A DNA stretch of 64,000 nt from Malania oleifera (GCF_029873635.1 NC_080418.1:13681562-13745561); one strand, 5' to 3'; numbered from the stretch's first letter, positions 46,515 through 57,656 are shown. Made by a program: numbers and translations. The notes: generated from the letters alone by a model not told the origin.

Positions 46515-46876
46515 GTTGTCCCCTCCTTAATTTCAAATTTTCAGAACTTGTTCTTAAAAGTTTAAGAGTTATTTTTTTTTACTGAGCCGGAGTGGAGGAA
46601 GATAGCTGATCCGAGTCAATGTCGACCTAAGTTCGGCTGATCCAAGCTGATATTAAGATGCACTCAGCTTTGACAAGCCGGAATGGAGGAATACGACTGA
46701 TCCGAGTCGATGCCGAGCCGAATTGGAGGGAAACAACTGATTCAAGCCGGATTCAGTGGATCCGAGTTGATATAAGGATGCTTTTGGCTTCGCCGAGCCA
46801 GATTGGGGGGAGAAGGCTTATCTGAGCTGATGCCAAGCCGAATTCGAGGGAAAATTCAAAACTAAGGGGGGACAAC
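46515..46876. repeat. centre of the inverted-arm element, GAGCCG-rich repeats
   Basis: This 362-bp non-coding centre holds three to four degenerate copies of a unit with GAGCCGGAATGGAGGA and TGATCCGAGTCGATG, all in plus orientation, ending in the purine tract AAGGGGGGACAAC (46864-46876). The left end holds the oppositely oriented tract (46516-46529). The repeats look like the 3' leader of an otherwise lost element. Confidence 0.75.
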
Positions 46877-47350
46877 TAATGTACCCTAAATATATATATC
46901 ACAGTCAAAATAGTCCATCTATCATAAAGGAGCATTAAGGTGCAACAACAATCATGGCCATTATCGCTCAAAGATAGTTGCTTTGAAGGGGTCAAACCCA
47001 TACAGGTCAGAGCAATCCATGCCCACACCACCGACAGCTGTTATTGGCTCTTTAAAAGCCAAAGCAATTCACGTCTGCACCATAACTGACCAATAAATGG
47101 CCATAGACCCTCGGGTCAACTTTGGCCACTATAAGTAGGGACTTAGGCAAGAGGCCAAGGTAAATCATTCTTAACCCACTTTACTGTTGCATTCAATCTC
47201 ATTGAAGTGTTACCTTACTTAGGTATCGGAATGATTCCCCATAGTACACCCCAAGTCTTCCAAGTCTGCTTTGTTTTCACCTTTTTCAGGTCATCGGAGG
47301 TCGGAGAGCAATGTTGCAGGTCATCACCATTTTTATCCCACAACACTAAC

Positions 47351-49139
47351 TATTTTCTAGACTCCAAAGAAATAAAAAGTAGCGAAAATCAAAATCATAT
47401 TTTTTCAACTTGACATGCCATTGGATTAATTATGAGTTGTCTCATTACAATTTGAAAAGTAAAAATAAATATTTAGTTTAATGGAACTTATTTCTAATAG
47501 AAGATAAACTTGTAATAATCAAAGAACAATAATCTTTATGATGTTTTGTACAACCATAAACCCAATAATGTATCAAATGGATGTTCTAAATTTGTTATAT
47601 TAGATAACCATCCATATAAAGTGAACAAAAATTAAAAAATCAAGAAGCTAGCAATATTTCTATTATTGATATATAAATCTACCAAAAATGAATAGCTCTA
47701 TTCACATATTTGGTCTGTCACAATATATTATTATTTATGAAAATTAAATAGCACAAAACTCATGTCACTTGCATTTTTATATTTTACAATAATGTTTGAT
47801 GTTGCAGGTGCTAGATATAATTTAAAATCCCTAGTCCCCACCATAGACTTGCACATATTTTATTGAGTCACATATATAATCTTCCAAACTCAAATATAAA
47901 AGCAAGAAGAAAAACTGATTTGATAGAATTACATATATCTTTCTTTCAGGTTAATTTCAGGTTAATTAGCATGAGATGCAGCTGAACCAAAGATTGTTAT
48001 ATAGAGGATGACATTTGCATTACAAGTGAATAGGAATTTTTTTTTTTTTCTAAAAGTGAAACATTGACAATAGCCAAAAGAAATATAACAATATAATAAA
48101 TAAAAGCATCAAAACAACAACAAAACAGTGAAGAAAAACAACCAATGACAAAATTTAAGCCTTTATTCGTTAAAAAAAAAAACAAACAGTAAAGAATTCC
48201 ACGATAACAAAGATATAATTTAAATTGTTGCACATTAAACTTACCTAATATACTTGGATTACTGAGACAAATTGTTGCTTGTTGTGGATCTTCGGTTGAA
48301 AGGAATTCATCTATACTTTTATAGGAATCTGTTTATCGTTGGAGATGTTTGACATTCCATGACTGAAGGTTTGACTTTTAGAAACATTGTGCATAACCAA
48401 CAACTGCAATTGAAGGGTCTTGACACAACTGAAGATGGTGTTCGTAATTCAACATAAAGAATTGTGAGAGATAATACTTGGGTCAAACGACAAAATTGAT
48501 TGTTCCTGTTTGCATTTTGGACATAAGAGTGATTTTATTTTTGAATGGATAATTCATTAGGGGTAAGTTTGGTATTTTAAATTTTGTACCTAAAGGACTA
48601 CCAAAATTGGTCTTTATAATAATATTTTTAGTTCTTGAAGACGTATTTAGTTAGGCGACAAAATTTCCACTAACGGAATTTGCTTTACTATGACAAAATT
48701 CAATTCCCAAAGTTATGATTGGATTACCAGTAGAGATCCTTTAGGAAGACATCATTGATTGAGTCCATTCAAGGCTAGTGATGCCTTTTTACAAGGGCAC
48801 GTAGATGGAACGAGTGAAATTGTGGCATTGGAAATAGAAGGGGATTCTTGTGGGTGAAGGTGAGGATGTTAAATTTGTCAAATATTTTGCCCTTCTTGAT
48901 GAGGATACCAATGAGAAATTTGAGTGCTACTGAGGTTCTTTTCCTTCGACTGCTTGATTTTTATAACAAAATAGAGAAATTAAGGAGATTAATAGTACCA
49001 CGAGGGAGTGAAGAGGTGTAGAATATGAAGATAGAGAGGTTGAAGACAATCAAATGATAGTTTAAGTATAGGTTTTGGGATATGAAAGAAATTTTCATTT
49101 TGCATGAATGAAGTTGAAGGGTAAATTTGAAATTTTATT
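47351..49139. other. AT-rich sequence, no gene or repeat recognised
   Basis: There are no long open frames with family resemblance, and no LTR or TIR structure was visible. Short frames (for example 47997-48233) are low-complexity. It may be old intergenic sequence. Confidence 0.55.
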
Positions 49140-49610
49140 TTTTGTCACTTTGGGAAAACCGTCAATGGTTTCTTGCGAGGGCTGAGAACCTATAAACAAA
49201 CAATAGCTCATTTTTTTTTATTTAGAAAAATCAGTTCTCTCTCTCAGCTCCGAACTTCACTCTCTCTCATCCCTCATGTGATTTTCTCTCACTTATACGC
49301 TCACTCGAAACTACTCTCGTTCTCCGATCATCTTTTTCTTCTCTCTCAGGTTGCCGGATCAATTTCGGCAGCGAGTTCATAAAGTTAGGGTTTTCACCTT
49401 CTACTCATCTTAGGCACATTTTTAGGAATAGATAAGAGGAATAAATTATATCAATTTTTTATTAATTTTGAACCGGTTAGATTGGAGTACATAAGCCTGT
49501 ATATTTATGTATGATTTTTTTAACGATTAGGTATTTGAAAATGATGATTTTGATTATAATTCATATTTGAGGAAAAACTAGCGAATTTTTTTATTTAGGC
49601 TTTTAAAGGT
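49140..49610 (+). mobile_element. gypsy LTR fragment (U3-R part)
   Basis: The order and wording follow the solo LTR at 33085: AAAACCGTCAATGGTTT motif, CCTATAAAC box, CTCTCTCTC-rich leader, then GAATAAATTATATCAATTTT, TTGAACCGGTTAGATTGGAG and AATGATGATTTTGATTATAA. Both ends are truncated and no target duplication was found. Confidence 0.8.
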
Positions 49611-49867
49611 AGGTTAATTAATTATGCCTTGCAATTTTTTTCCATAAGAATAACTCATAAAAATTAACCCATGTCATCCCCAAAATCTCCTTAGCGCGAA
49701 GGTGACAAAGGAGCTGGGCCAGAGTTTGAATAGAATAATTTTGAGTCCTATTCGGGCCCAGGAGACGTGATTGGCCCCTACTTCATTGGGCCTTACGCGT
49801 AGATGGCCGTGTGCGTGCTGCAAAATTAGAGACCTGACTACAGCAGGCAATATGCGTTTTTGAAAAT

Positions 49868-49872
49868 AAAAA
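49868..49872 (-). terminator. Pol III terminator of tRNA-Lys
   Basis: There are five T residues on the sense (minus) strand, one base after the discriminator. Confidence 0.9.
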
Positions 49873-49873
49873 G

Positions 49874-49946
49874 CGCCGTCTGTGGGAATCGAACCCACGA
49901 CCACGTGGTTAAAAGCCACGCGCTCTACCGGCTGAGCTAAGACGGC
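49874..49946 (-). tRNA. tRNA-Lys (anticodon UUU)
   Basis: The 73-nt gene on the minus strand starts GCCGTCTTAGCTCAGCCGG and ends with AGACGGC plus discriminator G. The acceptor arms pair over seven bases. The anticodon stem CGTGG/CCACG encloses the loop CTTTTAA with anticodon TTT at 49911-49913. The A box (TAGCTCAGCCGG) and B box (GGTTCGATTCC) are intact. There is no intron, and CCA is not encoded, as expected for a nuclear gene. A CAA lies a few bases upstream and a T5 run (49868-49872) immediately downstream, the usual plant Pol III start and stop signals. It delivers lysine at AAA/AAG codons. Confidence 0.97.
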
Positions 49947-49949
49947 TTG

Positions 49950-50600
49950 TTCAATTGTGCAAGTTAATATTGTATTTAAAGGTTTAAGATTTGATGTAAT
50001 TTCGTATGACAACCTTTATTTTTATAATTATATATATTTTATTTTTAAAAAAAAATTGATTTTCCGTGAACAAAATGTAGGCAACCTTTATATAGTAATT
50101 TAGTGGATAACACATATATAAAAGCAAGCCAAATTTTTAGATTACAAGCGAGTCTAGGGTGTGTAATCAGTCGGTTTGACCAATTAATCGAACTTTTTTG
50201 GTTAACTCTCCATTATAATCAAATTGTTCAAATTACACTCCTTAACCAAATAGTACCTGATCGAACCAAATTTAACTAAATCAAATTATTAATTATGGAA
50301 AAAAATATGATTATATAATTTATATGATTTCAAAATTCAATTTAATAATTTATATTTAATTATTAATTAATTATATAATTCAGTTAAATCGGTTAACCAA
50401 AATTCACTATCTCCACAGTCGAATCGAAAACCGAATAACTGAATTTATCAAATTATAAAATTGAATCGAATTGAAAATTAACCAAACTGAACCGATCAAA
50501 TTTGGTCAGTTAATTCGGTTTATTCAGTTAAAACCGAATTATGCTCACCCATAACCGAGTGTATCTATCACTCACTTCTAGGATGTAACTGAAAAAAAGA
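49950..50600. other. AT-rich sequence with degenerate ACCGAATT-type repeats
   Basis: Between 50160 and 50560 the words CGGTTAAC, ACCGAATT and AACCGAAT recur on both strands, a pattern common in decayed non-autonomous plant repeats. No boundaries could be set. Confidence 0.45.
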
Positions 50601-50921
50601 GTGAGGCAAAAGACATTAACCTCTCATGAGATTTGACAAAAAAGACAATGATTTCCCTTAAGGTTTCAAAAATTCTAAAAACCTCTCCTAAGATTTCAAA
50701 ATTTTCAAAAATATTTTTTGAAATTTATCAAAAAGACACAAGCATCTCATTGTATTGCAAGAAGATAATTTTTTTAGGGAAAGTTTATGACAATTTGATA
50801 CCTAAGGAAAGGTCTATATCATTTTTGACAAAATTCAAGGGAAGTTTCTAAGATTTTTGAAACTTAAGGGAGGTCTCTGTATTTTTGTCAAACTTTGAGG
50901 AGATGAGTGTATTTTATCAAC
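50601..50921. mobile_element. foldback MITE-like element (about 320 bp)
   Basis: The left half (AAAGACATTAACCTCTCATG, AGATTTGACAAAAAAGACAA, TTCCCTTAAGGTTTCAAAAA) is an imperfect inverted repeat of the right half, read backwards from 50921 (AAAATACACTCATCTCCTCA, AAGTTTGACAAAAATACAGA, CTCCCTTAAGTTTCAAAAAT). It has no coding capacity. The target duplication is uncertain, so the superfamily is not assigned. Confidence 0.7.
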
Positions 50922-53900
50922 AAAAAAAAAGAAAAGTAATCTAGAATATCATTTATTAGTTTTAGTATTATTTTTATAGTTGTTATTATCATTTTGATAG
51001 AAATAAATATTATTATTAGTTGTTATTATGATTATTGTAATTACTATCAGTTTTATTATTTTTATAATAAAAATTATTATTTTTATTTTTTGATTCTTTT
51101 GTTCTATTTTTTTTTTATTTTCATAACAGTAATTGTTATTAATGTAATTATTATTTTTATTTTTATTTTTCAGATGTACAAATGTCCAATCACCTTTTAC
51201 CTCTCTCTCTTCCACCATGCAAAACTCATTGGACCATCGAGCCAGTTTTGCCCAATCACCTTTTGCCTCTCTTTCGTCCACCATGCAAAATTCGCTAGAT
51301 CATTCAGTGATTTTTACCCATGCATGAAAGTGAGAAATAAAGTTTCCACCCAATTATTATTTAATATTTTAATATAGTAAAAAATAAAAAAAGGAGAAAA
51401 CCCTAGCTTTCTGTCCTCTAGGCTCTAACCAATGGCTTTCTTTTTATCCTCCATGGGGATTTTTAATTTGCTGGCAACAAAAAGTGAAAGCAGTGCATTG
51501 TATGGTTGAGATTTGTGTCAACCAGGTGGGCTAAAGTGCCTTTAGAGTTGAAGATCCGGCAGTTCCAGAGGAGAGGAGTGGTGCTTTTCCCTGACATCGA
51601 TGGTATGATCCACCCTAGGAGCTTGGGGAATGACCCTCTGCCCTGAGAGCATGAAGGACCCACGTCACCCTCTTTGTTGAATTTGAGGAAGTTCAAGTGA
51701 CCCACAAAAGGGTTTTTATATCTATATAATAGGACTTCCCCGGGGAGCCCTAGGGTATGGCCTTTGATCGATTCACCCCATCAATTAATCACCCAAAGGC
51801 CCCACGGGTCAATCTAACTTTTGTTAATTAAATAGTTAACTAATTTTGTGTTTGTGAGGTTTTAGGTTACTAAATTAAGTAATCTTATGTTGGGATGGAT
51901 ATGGATTTGTATTGAATTCGAATAAGATGTATTAAAATTTATTCAAATTCATTCTAATACTAAGGTATGAAATCTATGTTAAGAGAAAAGAAGGAAGGGA
52001 AAGGAAACACGAAAAGTACTTAGTCCCGATCGAGTCTTTTCAAAGATTTAGGCAGCTTTTGAGGAGTTCTTATATATTTATTATATGAGTTGTTTTATTC
52101 TTTTGGTAGCATTGTAAGTAAGATGTTCTCTATTGTTTGATCTGTTTTTTTTTTTGGTTAGTAAATCAAGAGAAAAAGGCTGACGAAAGAAGTGACTAGA
52201 CGTACGAAGAGCAACTAGTCACAACAATGTGTTTGAAAAGGTGGAAAAAAGACGAATGGAGAGAAATAATTTAATTAAATGGAGCTTGATTTCCACTTCT
52301 TTCAAAATCAATCTATTCAAATTAGGGGAAAAATACATCAGAAAGATATTTACCAACTAATGAGAATTCCTTTCATACATTGTTAATTTTTTATCTAGGT
52401 TTCTTTCAACTTGTCTAATGATCCATAAACACCTTAATTAATGTAATATATATTTGATTATCTTGATTAAAACTGCAACAAATTAATTAGTTTTCAAATA
52501 TGCAGTTTTATATGATTACAAAATAAACTGCTTATGTTATGATCAAACCACAAATAATCTAACTCTAAATCAAATAATAAACAATCAAAGTGAGAAAAAA
52601 CATCATAAGATAAAACACTATTATGTTGTTCAATTGGTACCTGATCATGAGGTGTTTCAGTAAGACACAATCTAGACATGGGGTTCACACTAGGTCTGAC
52701 ATCCACTTGATCTTAAACCCTATGTCCTGTTCGAGAAGCTTTTGAGGATACTACTTTGAGAAGACTATAGCATTTTAGTTCAAGATATACTTAATTAATA
52801 AGTTTTTTGCTAGTTTTATTGGGTTGTTTACAAGTACCCCTCGTATCTCAATTATATGTGGTTTGTATATTTTCAATTTATATGGAGCCCAAATTAAACA
52901 AAAGGTTTATTAGACGAATTCAAATTATGTGGGCCCAAGAAAACACCTACGTCAAATCGGGATGCATCTATCTGTAGATAATTTGAAAAAAATAAATGTT
53001 TCCTTAATTAATTTACAATTAATAAACTAGCTAGATGGGAGAAAAAACGTTAAAAAAATTAATTGATGTTTAATTTCATTGAAAAATTTTCAAAAAAGAC
53101 ATAAAACATTTGCACTTGGAATCAAACTCATTAAAATGAGAATTGCACGTAAATTGAAGTAGAAGAGAGGCTACAAAACACATGCAATTGACAAAGAAAA
53201 GTGAAAAATATCATGAATATTGCATGTAGAGCAATGAGATGATGTAAAAGAGAAGAACACTTCTCAATCTTTGTCTAACTTCACTAAAATACCATTTGCA
53301 TGTTATGTTATATTCTTAAGTAGTTATATTAACTTGTTTCTTTCCGAAAAATATACTTCCGTACAATTAAAATTATATATTGCTTCACTATATAATTCAA
53401 TATACATATTTGAGCAAAAAGTCATTGAAAAGAAAAGTCCTAATTTCGTTTCGAGTTTGGTTGATCTTTAATTAACAACTTATCACTTAATGGGTCTTCT
53501 TTTAAGTGTGTAAGTGTATGAGAAAAAATCATTTTGATTAGCTAGTATTACTACTACTAGATTTATATATGTCAAAAATTAATTTTCAACTCTATGGAAT
53601 TCATTGACTGTTTACTAAATCAAACAAATACTAGCTATAGTTCATTAATAATTAAATTATGTTGACTAATTTTTAATCATGATCACATGTTGTGTTGAAT
53701 GAATGAGATCCAATATCCCATCATTCTTCTAGTCCATTCTATCGAATAATATATAAAAAGTTTCTTAAAATTTTTAATCTTAATAATATAGTAATTTTTT
53801 GATATGACAGATAATATAACAACAAGATGACCAACATATACGAAGTTAAAAATCTATAATGCACAAAAATGGAGGGAACGGTCAAAAGAACTTTAGCTAT

Positions 53901-54270
53901 GTATATACAACACACACGATTTGAGCTTAATTAATAATCGTAGTAGTAATTCCATAATTCAACAGTGGCTTTAATTAATCTTAGGCTTTACTTTGTTATT
54001 TTAAACTTTGATTTTAAATAGAACTAAATTATACTTTAACAAGAAATCCTAATTTGGTCCAATAGGAGGCTCATAATTTAAAAAGCACAATTCCTCCACA
54101 GAATAGTTAATCTATTTCCGAAAGAAGAAGGAAATGAATTTTCGATAATTAATTAATTACTGTACAGAAAATTCTTTAAACTGGAATCATCAGTGATTTC
54201 ATTATTTTTCAATAATTACGAGATCGCGACACGTGTATCTGGTTTTTGTGGGTTTAAACCCTTTCACAGG
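50922..54270. other. intergenic DNA upstream of the FPF1-like gene; no gene seen
   Basis: 50945-51170 is an AT-rich run of TTA/ATT/TTTA words. 51400-51790 is less AT-rich and contains a weak minus-strand open frame (51463-51705) not assignable to a family. The rest is AT-rich without recognisable structure. The last few hundred bases before 54280 would hold the promoter of the FPF1-like gene, but no specific element beyond the TATA box can be supported. Confidence 0.6.
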
Positions 54271-54280
54271 TTGTCATCTT

Positions 54281-54290
54281 CCTATAAATA
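54281..54290 (+). promoter_or_regulatory. TATA box of the FPF1-like gene
   Basis: CCTATAAATA lies 89-98 bp before the ATG. With normal plant spacing, transcription would start near 54312, giving a 5' leader of about 65 nt that is largely a CT repeat. Confidence 0.8.
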
Positions 54291-54324
54291 ACACAGCAAT
54301 CCCTTAGCCACTTACCCACTCGCC

Positions 54325-54335
54325 TTCTCTCTCTC

Positions 54336-54376
<41 letters not shown>
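54325..54376 (+). repeat. CT repeat in the 5' leader of the FPF1-like gene
   Basis: About 24 CT units with one CCCT interruption end two bases before the ATG. Pyrimidine-rich tracts around the start site are common in plant promoters. Here the tract makes up most of the leader. Confidence 0.93.
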
Positions 54377-54378
<2 letters not shown>

Positions 54379-54783
54379 ATGTCTGGTGTGTGGGTATTCG
54401 ACAAGAATGGGGTGGTCCGGCTGGTGAGCAACCCGACCCGGGAATCCTTCGAGCAGAGTGATCGGGAGTCTGCGAGGAGGAGGCGGCGGCCCGGCACGGC
54501 GACGGCGCCTGGAGCCAGGCCCCGCGTGCTGGTGTACCTGCCGGCGAACCAGGTGATCCGGTCCTACGCGGAGCTGGAGCAGCGGCTGAACGAGCTGGGA
54601 TGGACCAGATACCGCAGCCAGGCGTGCCCGCATTCGCCGTCAACGGAGCTGATCCAGTTCCACAGGTCCGACCAGTCGGCCCACCTAATCTCCCTGCCCA
54701 AGACCTTCGCCCACTTCAAGCCCCTCCACATGTACGACATCGTCGTCAAGAACCGGTCCTTCTTCGAGGTCCGTGACCCCTAA
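54379..54783 (+). CDS. FLOWERING-PROMOTING FACTOR 1-like protein, 134 aa
   Basis: This single-exon gene has an ATG two bases after the CT tract and ends in TAA. The protein begins MSGVWVFDKNGVVRLVSNP and continues with PRVLVYLPANQVIRSYAELE, RLNELGWTRY, LIQFHRSDQSAHLISLPKTF and HMYDIVVKNRSFFEVRDP. These motifs in this order define the FPF1 family. Family members are about 110 residues; this one is longer because of an Arg-rich linker (about residues 31-45) and a loop (SQACPHSPSTE, about residues 82-92). FPF1 proteins are small soluble plant proteins that promote flowering and act in gibberellin-linked growth; no enzymatic activity is known. The coding sequence is GC-rich against AT-rich surroundings. 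It is the only intact cellular protein gene in the window; the paralogue number is not assigned. Confidence 0.95.
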   Translation: MSGVWVFDKNGVVRLVSNPTRESFEQSDRESARRRRRPGTATAPGARPRVLVYLPANQVIRSYAELEQRLNELGWTRYRSQACPHSPSTELIQFHRSDQSAHLISLPKTFAHFKPLHMYDIVVKNRSFFEVRDP

Positions 54784-56376
54784 GGCGCACGATAGCCTCC
54801 GCCCCCCAGCTTATATATACAACTACACATATCCATAATATATTATCAGACCAAAATTTAATTACACAGCACAACGCGTACCCTTGCCTGTTGTGCAATG
54901 TAATTGGATCATTTGCTGCTAAGTTGCGCCATGTGGTGTGCAGTGTGCTCCTCTCTCTCTCTCTCTCTCTCTCTTGTACTGCGGCTAGCTTTTTAAATTA
55001 ATTAATTCTTATGATGAAATGAAATGGTTCAATTAAATCGGGAAATGGCTAAAATGGGTTAGTTTGTGGGTGGACTTTCAAAGGGGGTTCAGGCTGTTTT
55101 ATCACTTTTAGAGGTAGACAGGCTAGCTAGCTAGCTGCTCTGTGATTGCTTTCAATTGATTTCAGTTATGGGTTTTTGTTTGCTACTGCGTGCATGCAAA
55201 CCGTGCCCGCTTGCTCGCTCGCCCGCCCGCCCACTCCATCTTTTAACGTGGATCCAGCTAGCTGGCTACCTAGCTCATCCGGTCACCCATTTTGTATATA
55301 TTACATGGTGATTGAATGAATCTCGTCCGTCCGATGCACCCGTCTCAGTAATTTGATCCATCGCGTACAGATCCACTGTAGAGAAGACGTGCCAGCAGCT
55401 CTGCATGCCAGGTAAGCTAATTGACAGCCTATTGGTGCTTCTGTAATTTGGGTTATTGCTTTGCTTTAGTTAATTTGTATAAATGAATTTCATATTTATT
55501 TATTTTTATTAAAATTAAAATGTTTTGCATTTTTGAGTTTTAAGGATATTAATTTCCAATACCACTATTTGCTAAAATTTAATAGTGTAAGCAAAAAAAA
55601 ATTACTAAATTTGAGAGCTAGTTTTTTTTTTTTTTTTTGGGCTGGTCAAGAAAAAGTACATTAGTTTTTGAAGGAACTCTATTCATCATAAATTTGTGAA
55701 AGAAAAAAAGACACCACAAAAAATCATGATCTATGCATTGAATTTTAATTATTTGTGAAAAATCTTAATTAAGACTATTGTCACATCATTTATGAAATAA
55801 ATAAATAAATAATTTTTTAAAAATGAATAGCCAAATTTTAAGTATTTTGTACTTTATATGTTTCTTGGGATCAATGAACATTCACTCGAGTGGCATGTTA
55901 ATCATTCTTTAGCGATCTTTTGGGTGAGTCAAACTTTTGATACCGAGAATTAACTATATTTTATTTCTAAACTATAATTAATTATAAGTATAAATTTGTA
56001 TTTTTTATAAAATTAGTCGTAAAGTTATGAATTCTTTTTTCATTCCAGTAAATTGAAAAAAAGTTGCTTAGGGTGATCATGACTCTTATTCACAATATCT
56101 ATACCAAAGTTGTACATTAAGATTATAAAATTTTTCGGAAGTGCATGCATCGACCCTAAATGACTTTTCTTGTTCAAAAAAACAAAAATGAATGTGTAAT
56201 TCTCGCAAACTATGGTCGTCACTAAGCACAGATGACCTCTATTATATGAATTTCTAATTAATTAATTAGTTGAGAAAGTCTGCAATGCGCAAGACTTAAA
56301 ATCCATGCTTCCAAGAAGTACACAGATACAATTTTTTATGTGTAAAAATATTAATTAAAAGATGTATATATGTGGT
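54784..56376. other. 3' flank of the FPF1-like gene; no further gene seen
   Basis: The 3' untranslated region begins here; no clear AATAAA is visible close to the stop. A CT tract lies at 54951-54973. A GC-richer patch at 55195-55235 (CGCTCGCCCGCCCGCCC) and sequence to about 55440 may be transcribed, but no open frame is supported. The rest is AT-rich. Confidence 0.6.
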
Positions 56377-56558
56377 GAAGGGCAGCTCAGGCGCAACGGT
56401 AAGGTTGTTGTCGTGTGACTTGAAGGTCATGGGTTCGAGGCGTGCAAACAGTCTCTTGTAAAAATGTGAGGTAAGGTTGCATACTATAAACCCATCATGG
56501 TCCGCTCCTTCTCCAGACCCCGCACACACAGGAGTTTTGTGCAACGAGCTACCCTTTA
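56377..56558 (+). mobile_element. Au-type SINE (tRNA-derived)
   Basis: This short element begins with GGGCAGCTCAGGCGCAACGG. It has a tRNA-like A box in that segment and a B box (GGGTTCGAGGCGTG near 56431), followed by the family body (GCAAACAGTCTCTTGTAAAA, GGTCCGCTCCTTCTCCAGAC) and the end GAGCTACCCTTT. This is the layout of the angiosperm Au SINE family, which is moved by LINE enzymes. Flanking words (GATGTATATATGTGG and TATGTATGTACATGG) could be a decayed target duplication. It lies 1.6 kb downstream of the FPF1-like gene. Confidence 0.88.
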
Positions 56559-57656
56559 TGTATGTACATGGTACGCATGTGAAAAAGTTCATATTTATAT
56601 TAGCTTCTAAAATTATTTATATAGTATTAGATTAAAGTCTTCTTATGTTGTATTTGAGAACATGCATTTTAAGATTAGGATTTAGATTTATATTAACTTT
56701 TTATATCACATTTATTCAAATCCAAAATTTAAACTCCAAACTCTCAAATATTATGTTTAGCTTATAAAATGTATACGTCTAAAAAAATAGAATATAGAAA
56801 AAAATATATATAATAAAAAATGTATTATGATTAATAATTTAGAAAACAGTCATTGTTGATAAAAATTATGTAATTCTTCCGTCCAAAATGAAATAAAGTA
56901 AAAATAAAATTCTTACGATAAAATTTAGAAATATCATCAATGCTTTTTTATTCCTTGCTATTGTGAGTTCACCAAAAAAAAAACCTTTATGATGACAATA
57001 CATGTTTTATTACAAGTTATTTAATTTTGATGAATTGGCTTCTCAGTAGTAATAAACATTTTACAAACAAAATATAATCTTGGAGTGCGTATATCGATTG
57101 ATGATTATAATTGATCGTAGGTTTAGTAGGTTTGTGCATTTTACTCAATTTATTTAAGAATTAGCAAAAGTTGTTCTAGCAAATTCATTTTATAATTATA
57201 TATATCCATAATTTTTTTCTTTCATTTTCATTATTTTTTCTAACAGTACTTGCATTTTAATATTTGGACTTTTTTTTTTTTTTTTTTGAAAGGATGCATT
57301 TTAACTTTTTGATTTTTTTTTCTTTTTATAATGAAGTAAGGAATTGACACGCTGTAAGCTAACTAATTAATTTTGGGACATGTAGCACAACAATATATCT
57401 TCTATCAAAATTATGTTGAGAATTTCACTTGTGAGTTTCTCACATTGAAAAAATTGAGTGAATGATGAGTGCTTATATACATGGTTGGGTCCAAAATCCA
57501 ATAGACTTAAACTTTTGAATCAAGTTGGTACCCACTCACGTGTATCGAGCTAACTCATATAATCTTTCGGTGCTAACAAATTATAAATTTGATGATTGTA
57601 TAAAAAAATGAATTCAAAACATCTGAGTGGATGGTTGTCCCCTACTATTACATTAG
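56559..57656. other. AT-rich sequence, no gene recognised
   Basis: No open frame or repeat structure with support was seen. Poly-T runs occur near 57268-57285. Confidence 0.6.

Larger units (their letters stand above)
43458..47345. mobile_element. element with two inverted LTR-like arms and facing polypurine tracts, TSD CTAAC
   Basis: The outer ends are TGTTGCGGGATAAAA (43458) and TTTTATCCCACAACA (47345), flanked by CTAAC at 43453-43457 and 47346-47350. Without the nested gypsy LTR the element is about 1.3 kb. A left arm of about 467 bp and a right arm of 469 bp, inverted and roughly 88% alike, surround a 362-bp centre. Each arm has LTR features (TATA box CTATAAGTAGGG, CA at the outer end). 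Each is preceded on its inner side by a purine tract: GGAGGGGACAAC before the left arm (minus strand) and AAGGGGGGACAAC before the right arm (plus strand). Both arms therefore read outward as 3' LTRs. No coding sequence was seen. Confidence 0.8.

Noticed and set aside
43458-47345. Ordinary full-length LTR element
   Set aside because: The two LTR-like arms are inverted, not direct, and there are two facing polypurine tracts and no primer site.
48240-49100. Possible remnant of a cellular gene
   Set aside because: Less AT-rich words occur, but no frame longer than a few dozen residues and no recognisable domain.
49674-50012. 112-residue frame on the minus strand
   Set aside because: It runs across the tRNA-Lys gene; the tRNA explains the conserved stretch.
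51463-51705. Possible LINE endonuclease fragment (WNCRIFNSKGTLAHLVD)
   Set aside because: There is one weak resemblance to the WNCRG motif, with no further endonuclease or RT motif nearby. Not enough to call.
54254-54749. Minus-strand frames opposite the FPF1-like gene
   Set aside because: They are GC-rich shadows of the sense gene and its CT leader, without family resemblance.
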